Positions 10,014 through 21,015 are shown, numbered from the stretch's first letter. The stretch is 64,000 bases of DNA from Paraphoma chrysanthemicola (GCA_020744225.1 JAGMWG010000004.1:868001-932000); one strand, 5' to 3'. The notes: a model not told the origin generated them from the sequence alone. Numbers and translations are program-made.

Positions 10014-12076
10014 ATGGCCCAGCATATCGGCAGGATTTTCAGCGGTCTCGTCAAGCCCCCACCAAAGCCATCGATTTGCTTCGAGCAGATTCCCGTTGGC
10101 GCGAGCCACGGTAACGGGGAGTTATTGTCAGCAGTTCCCAACGAAGATACTCGCGAAAACGCCTCCTTTCGGCTCTCGAACATCACGTCCATTGAGACCA
10201 ACCCCATTGTATTTCAACGTGCTCCAGTGACTCATGTCATTTCTCAGGAACTCGGCACAGTCATCCCTTCGCTTTCCGAAGAGAACGACGCCATAAGCAC
10301 TGGGCTGGAACCGCAGGATCACGTGGACGAGAGCTGCAATGATTTTGATAACGGAACGCATACTCCCGTGAATGGCACAGGCTTCAACGATTCACGCACC
10401 ATCGCCGACAGCTATACCGCCAAGGACCCGTCGCAGATCAAAGTTGTGACCACGGTCACCAAACATGCCGACCAGGATGCGGTTCCTTGCCCAATCTCGG
10501 GTCATGAAGTCAATGAAGTGCGCGGTCAACAAGGCCACGACGGGAACTGGCTCACGAGAACCCTAAGGTGGTTTCTTCAGGTGCACTCTCCATCTCATCG
10601 GAGGATGGTGACGACGATTGGGATGACATGGTAGACCCTGATGTGCTCAGGGCCGATTGGGAACCGCTTCGAGCCATCCCGGAAGATCGCTTTCGAGAGA
10701 CACTACTTGAACATCTACCAACTGGTCACAAGTTCAATCTTGACGATGTCCAGTGTGTAGACAAAATACAAGGTGGTAACAGCTTCGTGCGAATCCTTAG
10801 GATTGACGTCCATGACGATCACAATATCTATGGCGGGCGGTGGATTATCAAGGTGCCTTGCACTGGTACAGCACAGCGCTGGCAAGACTCAGACGCATAC
10901 ATGCTGCGAAACGATGCTCGGACCATGGAATATATTCTTAAGAACACATCGTTGCCTTGTCCCGAAGTGTTGGCCTTTAGCAATGCTCTTGACAACGTTC
11001 TTGGGGCACCCTTCATTCTCATGCGCGCGAATGAAGGGGTCCCGGCCAACAAAATTTGGTTTGATCGAGACGAGGACAGTGATGATGACGACGATACCGA
11101 AGGCGACGATGAAGATGCCGATGGCGACGATGTGGCATTGGCATACCTGGCTGGTCAGGAGCGTATCGACATTCGCGTCAACTTTCTTCGGTCCTTGGCT
11201 CGTACTATGGCCCAACTTCAGACACTCGAGTTCGACCGAGCAAATACGCTTAATTTTGACGATACTTTCGATATGCCTTCCATTGGCCCCACATATCATT
11301 GGAAGACAGTGTCTGATCTGGTGAGGCTGAAACAAGAGGATATGTCGACTCCAGCATCGATCAACTGTGTTCCTTCCTTCGCTACGAGCCGCGAATACTT
11401 CCAAACCGCGCTGGATGAGAAGTGGCCCCATGAAGAAGGTGCGAACCGCGATATTCACAACGCTCGACGGAATGTCATGTGTACTATACTCGACAGCGCT
11501 CCATTCAACAAATCAGTCAAAGCTGGAGACACGAAAGAGACCTTTGTTTTACGACATGACGATATCGACTTCCAGAACATCCTCTGCAACCCAGAGACCG
11601 GGGAGGTAACGGGTATCATCGATTGGGACAAATGCCGCGCTGCTCCTCGCTGCATTGGCTTTGCGTCGCTTCCAGCCTTCCTTACACCCGATTGGGCTCC
11701 CGACTATGCAACCTAGGGACAGCCTCACATGTCATGGGAGCTCGATGAATACCGAAACGTCTACGCGCAAGCGATACTCGAGGCCACAGTCTCTAAAGGC
11801 GATGGCAAGTATACCCTCAAGTCAGCCATCTACGAAGCAGTCAACGCAGCACTCTATGGTGGACATAATGGTGGGAGTGTTTCCTACTTTGTGTACTTGG
11901 TGCTAAAAGAGCTCAAGTCTACGCGGAAGTTCAAGGACGCAGACATGCTGGCCCGTCTTTCAGACGGAGATTGGTTGCACGGGAAGTGGATGGTGGAGCG
12001 CGACATCGCGAGCTTGATCGCGCCACATTCGGAGATCGAGTCAGTGATAATAACACTTCATCCCAACTCCGATTGA
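10014..12076 (+). pseudogene. Aminoglycoside-phosphotransferase-fold (APH) protein, in-frame stop
   Basis: The kinase-like core runs from about 10568 to 12076 in one frame. It has a glycine-rich segment (KIQGGNSFVRILR), an ATP-site lysine strand (GGRWIIKVPC), the catalytic loop HDDIDFQN (His codon at 11555) and the metal-binding IIDWD (aspartates at 11621 and 11627), typical of fungal APH-domain proteins. An in-frame TAG at 11714-11716 interrupts it, after which the same frame continues GQPHMSWELDEYRNVY for 120 codons to 12076. No GT..AG intron of suitable phase removes the TAG. A strongly acidic insertion (nt 11068-11130) sits in the N lobe. A separate open frame from ATG 10014 may be a 5' exon, joined by a possible 56-nt intron (GTCAAC..TTCAG, ending 10598); this is unsure. 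Substrates of this fungal family are unknown. Confidence 0.7.
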
Positions 12077-12507
12077 GGCATGTTGGCAAGTTACACTCCT
12101 CGACAGGGTCGGAGTGTAGGATTCATCCATTCACGGCCGCCATCTTTTGACTGTGATGTCATAGAATTGGCGGTATGCTCGAAGGTCAAGCATCCTAATC
12201 AAAGGCGGCTCCGGCGATCGTCTCCGCCGGAAGACAGGACGGGTTATTGAAGATGGCTAATCCCTCAATTCAAACAAAAATTGGAGACAAGGGAGGGTGG
12301 CAGAAAACACGAATGGTAGTTAAATGTTCAGCGATCTCGCTTATTGGTTCGCATGTACACTAAGATACAACACAGATACCAAAAAATAGCATTCACCTTG
12401 CCAAGATATTATTGCTAATGACCTTAAGCGGTATGCTTTGCTCGCAAGGTTTTTTCTGACGCTTTTCAACGCAGAATCCCGACCCTAATAGTAAGAATCA
12501 AAATGCC
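12077..12507. other. Intergenic
   Basis: No gene seen. A GC-rich patch (about 12205-12240) is followed by AT-rich sequence leading to the tRNA-like gene. Confidence 0.45.
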
Positions 12508-12515
12508 AAAAAAAA
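12508..12515 (-). terminator. Pol III T8 terminator of tRNA-Tyr-like gene
   Basis: Eight consecutive T on the minus strand directly follow the discriminator base of the tRNA-like gene, a standard RNA polymerase III stop signal. Confidence 0.7.
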
Positions 12516-12654
12516 TCTCCGCTCCCAGAATCGAACTAGGGACCTTTCGATTACAAAGTAATATTACAGTCGAACGTGATACTAAGTGAAGTTAGTAGAC
12601 TGTATGAGGCAGATAGTCATGGGGAGTACTGACAACCAACTACACCAAGCGGAG
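12516..12654 (-). tRNA. tRNA-Tyr(GTA)-like gene with extra insert in the D loop
   Basis: The minus strand folds as a tRNA. The acceptor stem CTCCGCT/AGCGGAG has 7 of 7 pairs with discriminator A. The T arm is CCTAG-TTCGATT-CTGGG. The anticodon stem is TTCGA/TCGAA and the D stem GTG/CAC. Between the anticodon-stem strands lie 19 bases: a 7-base loop with anticodon GTA (12565-12567) plus a 12-nt intron at the normal 37/38 site whose TAC can pair with the anticodon. The C1-G72 pair and A73 are the eukaryotic tyrosine identity set. Unusually the D loop carries an extra 52 nt (12633-12582) that looks like a spliceosomal intron: GTCAGT at its start, TACTAAC near its end, then TTAG. Without it the D loop reads AGTTGGTTTA, fully canonical. 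It may be an inactive copy or a genuinely interrupted tRNA. Confidence 0.72.
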
Positions 12655-12985
12655 TGATGCGATCTGATGATCGCGCTTGGGTTGTTTGATGACGTAATTC
12701 CAAAATTAGGTCAAATATAATGGTGGAAATAATTCAAGCATGACCGCCAGATGGGTTCTACCGTCGAACAGGGGAATGTGACATGGATAGTATGGTGGAT
12801 ACGACTCCACTGCTCTGGCATGCAGGATGAGCTAAGTGGAGATCTTGGTGTTGGATCTAGCGAAGTCGAGATCACCACGATCTCCAAATCGGACTTTGCC
12901 GTCTACGGATGCAATAAACATGCGTACTCATTACAGAAAGGAGAGAATAGAACGAGCATTTCGCATTTCGCATTTTTCGAAGAGT
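12655..12985. other. Intergenic
   Basis: Presumed 5' flank of the tRNA-like gene and 3' flank of the oxidoreductase locus. An open frame at 12751-13068 is antisense to the oxidoreductase and not supported. Confidence 0.4.
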
Positions 12986-13987
12986 TCAATCGACTAGCAC
13001 GACAATCTTCCCGCCGACCTGATTACCCTCCATTGCACGATGCGCTTCCACAATATCCTCCAGCTTGAACACTTTGCCAATCGGCAGCTTCAAGTCACCA
13101 TCAATGAACTGTTGCGCAAGTTCAGCCAGAGGCGTTTGGAGAAAGTCATCAGGCCCACCGCTGTAGCTCGTCAGGCATACTCCAGAAGGAATATTCTCCA
13201 TGGGGTTTCAGCCGTTCAAGTGCCATTCATTTCCAACGATCCCTGCCATACACACGATACCATTCTTTCCAGCGCAGAGTAGCGAATCGTTCAAAGTCGT
13301 TGTTCCAATCAGTTCGAGTACTTTATCTGCACCACCTGGCCACTCTTTTCGTAAACTCTCCGTCATTGATCCAGTATCTTGAAGCACATGGGTGACGCCA
13401 CTTTGCTTCATGAGCTCCGCAGTGCGGCTATCTGTTTTTCGTGTGCTCCCTGCAACTTCCACTCCGTGGTTTTTTGCAAGTGCGGCAGCAGCAAGCCCTA
13501 CGCTCGTCGTGCCTCCTCTTATCAGCAATTTGTCGCCCTTCTGCAGCTTTAGTCCCCGGAAGAGACAGCCATAGGAAGTTTGCAGCATCTCAGGCATAGC
13601 TCCTAGAGTCGTCCATCCCAGCTTGCTGGCGACGTGCTTGTCGATAACCTGCACGTTCTTGCTCGGAACGCATGTGTACTCTGCGTATCCGCCGTCGAAG
13701 TCACGGCCGAGGCCACCCATTGCGGTAGCAACAACGTCATCTTTACTGAACTCACCGCCGGGGCATGCCGCGACGACCCCTACTGCCTCGATGCCCAGGA
13801 CGCGTGGAAATTGAACGGAAGGTGAGTGGCCTTGGCGTGTGAATATTTCGGAACGATTCAATCCAAATGCCTTGATGCGAATGAGCACCTGGCCAGCTTG
13901 AGGAATAGGAACTGGGATCCTCTCTAGTTTAAGCGCTTCTGGTCCTCCAGGAGTTCGAATCACAATGGCTCTCATGGTCGACGCCAT
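12986..13987 (-). pseudogene. Quinone oxidoreductase (MDR family) gene with in-frame TGA
   Basis: From ATG 13987 (MASTMRAIVIRTPGG) the minus strand encodes a zinc-independent medium-chain dehydrogenase/reductase of the NAD(P)H:quinone-oxidoreductase type. There is an N-terminal GroES-like fold (GQVLIRIKAFGLNRSEIFTR, PRVLGIEAVGVV) and a nucleotide-binding Rossmann segment (GDKLLIRGGTTSVGLAAAAL). At 13208-13210 a TGA stops the frame. In the same frame, without any gap, the expected C-terminal part follows (NPMENIPSGVCLTSYSGG ... EAHRAMEGNQVGGKIVVLVD) to the real stop at 12986. The family normally has an aromatic residue at this spot, so a point change is likely. No intron explains it. Expected full length 333 residues. 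Possibly a recent pseudogene, a sequencing error, or a readthrough case. Confidence 0.78.
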
Positions 13988-14311
13988 TTTGGAGAGACTC
14001 GCAAGCAATATTTGCAGTTTGCCTAGGCTCTTTAGCCCAGCAGACTTTTGACGATATGTGGAAAGGGGGCTTGTGAAAGCATGTTACATTATTTTGTGCC
14101 GTTGAGCGCGCATCCACGAAACGCGTCGGCTGTGGCACTATGCATTCTCCAGCGGAAGATATTCCGATGATAAGAATAAGGCCCCCCTTATGCACTAGTC
14201 CTAATGTGTCAGCAGACCCCGCCATTACTTCAGCACCATCAACGTGCTTACAAGCGCAAAAGGCCACTGACAATGCCGAATTTTGTCTGCTAGACTACTG
14301 ACGATAATCTC
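13988..14311. other. Short divergent intergenic region
   Basis: Separates the minus-strand oxidoreductase locus from the plus-strand HET gene. No gene seen; presumably holds both promoters. Confidence 0.4.
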
Positions 14312-16572
14312 ATGTCGGTATTCGCAGAAGTAAAGAAGCGTAACTTCGAGGCCTGGGTGCCGGTTCTTAAAGCCCTCGCTGATCCAGCTCGACATCCTCA
14401 ATTTCACGAGCTGACTTCGCGTGGGGAATGGAACGACTGGTCTCCCAGTCCAGAACTTCCGGACGAGGAACCAACGCTTGTAGAGCAGCCAGCCTGGACG
14501 CAAGTATACAGGCCCATCGATGACCCCGAATCCCAATGGTCTCATGAACTTGGTGGGTTTTACAGGAGCGCTTGAAGACCCCTACTCATGAGACTGGCAG
14601 AGGTCTTACCCGGCGGCCTGCACCACGAACCTCTCGAAGACAAAACCATTCGGCTCCTGGATATACAAAACGCTCGCTTTAGAGGAAATGTGCTGGAAGG
14701 CTTCAGACTTGTAACAGTCCCCTTGGCTGATGCTCCATCATTTGACGCCCTCAGCTATTGCTGGGGAGACATGCGTCTCTGCACGGGCATCATTTTCGAT
14801 ACTGGAGAAGATATGGATCTTGTGGAGCGTATGTTTCGTGTCACGGAAGACCTTGCGACTTGCCTGCACAGCATCCTGATGACAAAAAAACTCGAGGAGA
14901 AGCCCAGTTATGTCTGGATTGATCAGGTCAGATCCATATACAAGCACAGATATGGGTCATAACTGACCACAGAGCTTCCGGCCGATAGATTTGCATCAAC
15001 CAGGAAGATGTTACAGAACGCAATCGGCAGGTACCACTCATGACGGAGATCTACAGAACTGCAAGACAAGTGCTGGTTTGGCTCGGGCAAAAGTCGCATG
15101 TTACCCTGGAAAACGCAAAGTTGCCGGACGAGCCAGCAGCTGATACGGATGTCAATGGACAATGTCTACTAGACTGGGTTGTTGACAAGTCGATTTTCGC
15201 GCGACCGTGGTTCTTCCGACTCTGGACTTTCCAAGAAGTTGTGCTCGCTAATCGAATACAAGTCCTTGTTGGGGAAGATTGCCAGCCATGGGAGAGCTTA
15301 GTGGAGCAAGCCGAGGCCATTGAGCATCCCATTCATGGAACGAGGTCGGTGATGGAGATGAACAGCCTGACTAGAAATCTAAACTGGCTAATTGTCGGGA
15401 CTATCTCTCGTTCCCGACACTTGATGAACCAGGCGGGGATGGTCGAACTTCAAACATGGTTACCTGTGATTGTTGTAAGCCAGCAATGTCGAAACCCACG
15501 AGACAAGATTTATGGCTTGATTGGTCTCGAATACGGAAGCCCTGGACGCCAAGTTCGGCAAGACCATCTGCCAGCGCAGCGCAGTGGATTAGGCTATATC
15601 AAGCATCGCGATCCCGAGGATGCTTTATCTCCAGGCAAGCAGCGACCGGATGTAAGCTTTATTACTCTAGATCTCCCAGCCAACTTCGTCGATTATCGAA
15701 AGCCGGTTGAGACTGTGTTTAGAGACTTTGCACGGCTCATGGTGGAATCGCGGAGAAGCTTGAAGTTGCTCACTCTCTACGAACACGATACTACAGTCTG
15801 GTTTCCACAATTTCGTTCTTCTATCCATGAAACGTCTCCAGGATTGATGGCACACGTTCACAATCGAGGGCAATATGCAGCATCTGCCGAGAGGATACAT
15901 GTACATTCACGTCCAACAGATGACAGATGTCTCGATGTGAAAGGCAGGACTGTAGCCGAGGTTGTGGTAGACATTGCAGAAATGCCTTCGTATATCAAGC
16001 AATTTTACTTTCAGCCAGCCGAAGTCCTTGATATCCGGAGCTTGTGTCGCCGTTGCTGGATCCACGTTGCGCCGATTTATAGCAAGTCTGCAGACGATGA
16101 ATGGGTTGCAGCATTCATCAAAGACATGGTCGATACAATCTTCTGCCACGAAAGCGGCTTTGAGCGAGCTACCCCAGTCACTCTTGAAGGACGATCCATT
16201 GCCGAAGTCTACACCATGATATATGCTCTACTTGGGCTTATCGATCAACTTGGGCCAGAAACTATGGCGGGGCCTGCGATGAATGACCATGAAGAGCAAG
16301 CTGTCCGAGTTGAGCTTAGTAGGAAGGCACTGCATTTCATTGGGCGACGTTTGGTCGTTCTAGACACTGGTCATCTCGCCCTTGTGCAAAAAGGAGTGCG
16401 AGAAGGGGATAAAGTCGCCATACTCCATGGCCTTGATGTCCCTTGCGTATTGCGAAAGGTAGAAGATGGCAATATGTGGCGATGGCTGGGAGATGCGTTC
16501 ATATTAGGCTTGATGCGTGGAGAAGGTGTGCTATGGGATGAAAACGATGCGGACACATTCACACTGGTATGA
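14312..16572 (+). CDS. HET-domain (heterokaryon incompatibility) protein
   Basis: Best model has three exons: 14312-14552, 14601-14926 and 14989-16572, 716 residues. The first intron (48 nt, GTGGGT..GGCAG) removes a TGA at 14573-14575 that would otherwise split the frame. A shorter model starts at ATG 14588. The HET domain blocks are plain: FDALSYCWG at about residues 128-136, then YVWIDQ joined over the second intron (62 nt) to ICINQED near 186-196, then YRTARQVLVWLGQ and PWFFRLWTFQEVVLA. The remainder is an uncharacterised helical region ending MWRWLGDAFILGLMRGE, a typical HET-protein tail. HET proteins mediate non-self recognition and programmed cell death between fungal strains; partner and specificity are unknown. 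The next gene on the same strand encodes a membrane glycoprotein. Confidence 0.88.
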
Positions 16573-17432
16573 CCTTTGGTTCTACGGCAGGAAAGTTTAC
16601 GGCGACGCCGGCTCAGTTCGCTACAACCACTTTTCTGGACTCCAGAAAAAAGACTGCAAAGACGCGATGGACTTCAGTTGGCTTGTAGATAAGGCGTCGT
16701 TTGGTTATCGCACCCGTGCGTAGGATTTCCGACCGATTGGGCACGCGAATCTATAATGGCGATTCAAGCATTTCGGCCAAGCAAATTCATCCACATCGGT
16801 ATATCACAAACTTCGTTAGCTACCTAATTCGACCGCGTGATGAAACTCAGCTTTCCTCTTTGTGCAGTACTTATGGCTGGCCAAGGCTGTTATGCAGATA
16901 GATGCGGCGATCCAGGCCATGCCCAGGTGGTGTTTAGCGAAAGTTTGCGCGTGGCTTGCTGAGCTGAAGTGCTCAGGCCTCTTGGGTAGCGCCACCTTGC
17001 TCCAGAACCACCAGGCTGGCGAGGATCGACTTCGGACATTTTGGTACACTTTACGGGAAAAAGTGGTCCTCGCAATGTATGGGATTTTGCTTCGAGTCGT
17101 GACGCGACAACATATTATCGCAGTGTACCCTGGAAACGCATCCAGATCTGGTGCCATATTAACGCAGAGCTACAACAAGCTGTGGCCAAGATCGCCAGCT
17201 ATTTGACCATTATGCACGAGCCGAGCTGTGGCGCTGCATGAGCGAGCTGCCTCGACTAAATGTGCCGCGTTGCACTCCAGGCCAGACCGAAGGCTTTTCA
17301 CCACTGTAGCGCAGTGCTGCCAGCTCATACACACCTCTGATATCGACTCAGGTATTAATGCAAGATGGCAGCTGCCTTTTTATTCTGTGAAGTCTTCCAT
17401 CAGTTTTTGCGAGCTCACGCATACTTGCCAAG
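16573..17432. other. Intergenic between HET gene and membrane protein gene
   Basis: About 860 bases. Several overlapping 60-114-codon frames on both strands show no motif or splice pattern. The 3' part should be the membrane-protein promoter. Confidence 0.45.
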
Positions 17433-19589
17433 ATGAGTCAATCACCGACCAATATTGAGAAGTCCCCATATGCGGCCGTCGAACAGGTCGAGCAAGATGT
17501 CCCGCCGCCAACAACGAATACGACCTCGCTGAAGAGAAGAAAATGGGAGAAATTGGGCAAGTACAACATCTGGGTGCTCATTCTCGGCACACTTGTCATC
17601 TTCCTCTCTGTTGCATTCCTCGCGTTCCTATGGATAGTTGCTATGAGGCAGAGCTCTATGAACGTCTTGCCGCGCCTATGGTTGACTATCGTTCGGGAGG
17701 CCTGGATGTCCCGTGTGGTCACGATCTGTACTCTGGTCATTCGTGTGGCACTTGCAGCCCAGCTCTGTGTTTTCGCAGCTATCATGGCAGCGCTGATCTT
17801 GGAGCGAGTCGGAGCGTCGAACGAGGATTTTCCCATGCTGTCAATGATTCGATGCGCCAACACCGGCCCACAAGCACTGATTTGGAACGTCTTTCATACG
17901 ATTACGAAAGGCACCCAACTCGGATATTCGTTCTTCATCGTCATCACCATCCTGAACGCATTGGCGCTGCAATTCATGTCGACGATCCTCCTTGCCGACT
18001 TCGGTACGCCTCTCGTTGTCCTTGATCCATACCATGAAGAGATCATGTGGGCATTGAACGTAACCCAAGAGGGCTCGAACATGATTGGTGCGGACTTTTG
18101 GAAGGCCAGCCAGGAATCGTACCCGGCCTTCGCAGAGTACAAGCTTAATGGATCGACTGGTTCCAACTACGTCGACACAGGAATAGTCTATCGCGGCTTT
18201 TTGCCGTTCCACAACGCGACCACCCGCGAGAACGTGCAGTCTTACTCGGGGCCGATGACGGTGGTGGACGAGCGAATTGTTTGCATGAAGCCAAACTTAA
18301 CCGACCCTCAGTTCCATATCCCTCTCCTGTCAAACGACGTATTGTACTCCGACTTCAACTTGAACAACACACACCCCGACATCATCCAGGTCGGGAACAA
18401 GACGAACTTCGAATGCGACATGGCGCACAACTGGCATGAACATAATGAAAACTTCTGGTATAGCTCAATCTGCCGTCTCGACTCGGGATACGCATATCTA
18501 AAGGGTGGCATACTGCCAGAGGTTACAGAGAGAGATGATGAAATCAGCGTCTGGTTCGTCTTCAATGTTTCGTCTCCATGGACCAACTCGAGTGACTGGG
18601 AGTCAACGGTACCAAACCCAGAGGACACCGTCATCCTTCCATTGCGTCTAGCGGAGTCTCCTGAAGGACCCTGGGCGAAATATTCTCATCCTAACTTAAC
18701 GGTCGATGCCACTGTTTGCGTTCAGAACCCTAGAGCCGAGATTTACGACGTCGAAGCTGCTGGCACGAGAAACACGCACACCCTTGACAATACCCTGTAT
18801 TGGAATGTCACGGCACAAAAGTACGACACGGCAGTTGCACGCCTCATGCTCGACGCCATCGGCCCAGCAGAGCTCTTGGAGCACGGCATAGACCCAAAGC
18901 ATGTCTTCACATTCGAAGAGCGGGGTATACTAGAGCTCAAGCCCGTCAAAAGTTGGAGCGAAGCAAGGACTGCCGTTAGGGTCAACGAGTCATATGTCAC
19001 CGACCTCCTGCACGGCAGCATCGTCCGCGATAAGCCTTGGAACTACAATGGCACTGTCAACAGGACTTGGATCACCACACCCGTTGCCGACTACGTTGAC
19101 TCTATTCATCGCAACAACCTTTGGATCTTCCAGGACACTCTCCAGGAAACCAACAATCCTGCTCTTGCCATGCAAGCCGTCACCCATCTCGTCATGCAAA
19201 CCGCGTACTACGACTGGTTCCCGAACTTCGACCTTAAGAGCAATGGCACCTTCACGATGACCGAGAAGCGATACATTCCCCAGATGTACAAGCACTTTTC
19301 CGTTGTCATGGGTCTTCTCGCGCTGCATTTCGTTCTAATCATCGTGTCGCTGGTTCTGTTCATGACTAAAACGGAAGTGTCACTGCTGGGTAATGCATGG
19401 CAGGCGGTCGCGCAGGTGTACTCAAATGATACGGCGGCAGCGGTGCAGCATGGTGTCATGGCTACGGATTATGAAGTGCGTAGGACGGTCAAGTCAACTG
19501 GGTTTCATCAGTCGAGTATCATTATTAGAAGGCATGGGGAAACCGGTGGCTTGGAGGCTGTGACTGTCAAGCCGCGCATGAACGGCTGA
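17433..19589 (+). CDS. Multi-pass membrane glycoprotein of unknown function
   Basis: Intronless, 718 residues from ATG 17433. A hydrophilic N terminus (about 45 residues, with KRRKWEK just before the first membrane span) precedes three hydrophobic segments at about 46-70, 95-124 and 164-187. Then comes a roughly 430-residue hydrophilic domain rich in N-x-S/T sites and with scattered cysteines, a last membrane segment near 621-645 (GLLALHFVLIIVSLVLFMT) and a 73-residue tail. The glycosylation sites suggest the big loop faces outside. I recognise the layout from uncharacterised fungal proteins but not a function. It follows the HET gene in the same direction, so a link to recognition is possible but unproven. 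Confidence 0.82.
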   Translation: MSQSPTNIEKSPYAAVEQVEQDVPPPTTNTTSLKRRKWEKLGKYNIWVLILGTLVIFLSVAFLAFLWIVAMRQSSMNVLPRLWLTIVREAWMSRVVTICTLVIRVALAAQLCVFAAIMAALILERVGASNEDFPMLSMIRCANTGPQALIWNVFHTITKGTQLGYSFFIVITILNALALQFMSTILLADFGTPLVVLDPYHEEIMWALNVTQEGSNMIGADFWKASQESYPAFAEYKLNGSTGSNYVDTGIVYRGFLPFHNATTRENVQSYSGPMTVVDERIVCMKPNLTDPQFHIPLLSNDVLYSDFNLNNTHPDIIQVGNKTNFECDMAHNWHEHNENFWYSSICRLDSGYAYLKGGILPEVTERDDEISVWFVFNVSSPWTNSSDWESTVPNPEDTVILPLRLAESPEGPWAKYSHPNLTVDATVCVQNPRAEIYDVEAAGTRNTHTLDNTLYWNVTAQKYDTAVARLMLDAIGPAELLEHGIDPKHVFTFEERGILELKPVKSWSEARTAVRVNESYVTDLLHGSIVRDKPWNYNGTVNRTWITTPVADYVDSIHRNNLWIFQDTLQETNNPALAMQAVTHLVMQTAYYDWFPNFDLKSNGTFTMTEKRYIPQMYKHFSVVMGLLALHFVLIIVSLVLFMTKTEVSLLGNAWQAVAQVYSNDTAAAVQHGVMATDYEVRRTVKSTGFHQSSIIIRRHGETGGLEAVTVKPRMNG

Positions 19590-21015
19590 TGTCAAGTAGT
19601 TTGTCGGAGGCGATACAAATTGATGACTGTACTTAATTAGTCATGAGGCGAATGGAAAGTCGTTCTTGATGGGTTAGTACAATGTATGTTACTCGCTTCT
19701 CTTCATCGCACCCAACCCGCATCAGCGCTAGCCTCGTTGTCAACTCAGTACTGTGGAAAGTAATACCGGAACCTTTATGAACATCCATACGAGTGCAGCG
19801 ATAGACGGTACAGTTGACTGCAAATCTACGTTCTTTTTCCTGTAGTCCCACACTGCAGTCGCTGAACATGCTGCCCAAGGTGACATACCTTCTGCTCGTG
19901 CTTTCTTTTGCTTCGATTTGATATCCTCATCTTGACAGTTCTCATCATTAGATTAGTCACTCTAGTAATTCACTACTGTATGCAGCATAGGCTACTGCTC
20001 CTAACACCCAGCCGTGAAAGCACAAAGTCTTGAGCTCCTGTGTACAGGCTGAAATATCGACCAATTATAATAGCCTCGCTCGCGACAAAATGGGCGCGAT
20101 TGCCAGAAGTTTCTTCGGGCTAAAGAGTTCCAAGGTTGTCAGGCGTGCTTGTGGTATTGCGGTGCATGATCGTGCAGTCGTCTTCGCTGCAGTATTCTAG
20201 AAGGTCGCTTAGCGCTGAGCATATTTGGTGCGCGCCGCAACTGTGGTTGGACAGGGCCGCGGTTAGACTCCAAATCTCTTCCGATCGAACCCAAACCCAA
20301 GCTTCTTCACATCTTCCATGCGCAAAACCCCAGCAGCTAATATGTAGCGACCTGGTTGCAACTGCTCACCTGGATTTAAGCTTGCAGCTAGCACCAATAA
20401 GCTTTAGAGTCAAGCGCACCCCTGCATGCGATGCGTGTCACGAACCGGATCAATTTAACATTGATTAGGTATAGATTGCATTTTGCGGTCGCGACCTGTA
20501 AGGTTCCAAGACAAGGGTCTGGACGCCGTCTTTTTTACCACCAATTCGCGAATGGTCTGGCGATGCACAGCCATAAATATATACCCCAGAACAATATCAG
20601 AGTAAAACCGGGGAATCGAGCCCAATCCCTGCGCGCCAGTCTCTTCGTGGTCGAACTCGTGACAGCATAGCATCACTCCCTCCGCGACTTCCGACAACCG
20701 CGTCACGAACCAATTTCCCTACGGCCAGATGCACGTCTTGGAAAGTACTCGTGGGTACCCTCGGTCAATATATTCGCCCTCACTAAGTCGGAGACCTCTT
20801 GAGCGTCTCCGCAAGCGACAACCCAAGAGATGTACCTAGGTAGTGAATGAGATGAGTTGCGGCTTCTCGAGCCTCACAACCGGACCGGAGGCGAAGAGAT
20901 GAGTAGCATGACTACACTTGGGTGAAGCTTAAAACCGACTTTGTACGCTCTTCCGTTGCACTTCATCACTCAGCAAGCTTCCTTCCCACCCCAATACCTT
21001 CTTTATCTCAGCATC
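19590..21015. other. Intergenic upstream of the cellobiohydrolase
   Basis: About 1.4 kb without a gene I can support; several frames under 110 codons, none with motifs. A long regulatory region is common upstream of inducible cellulase genes, but no specific site was established. Confidence 0.45.

Noticed and set aside
14573..14575. In-frame TGA in the HET gene as a pseudogene mark
   Set aside because: It falls inside a 48-nt GT..AG intron of correct phase, so the gene can be intact.
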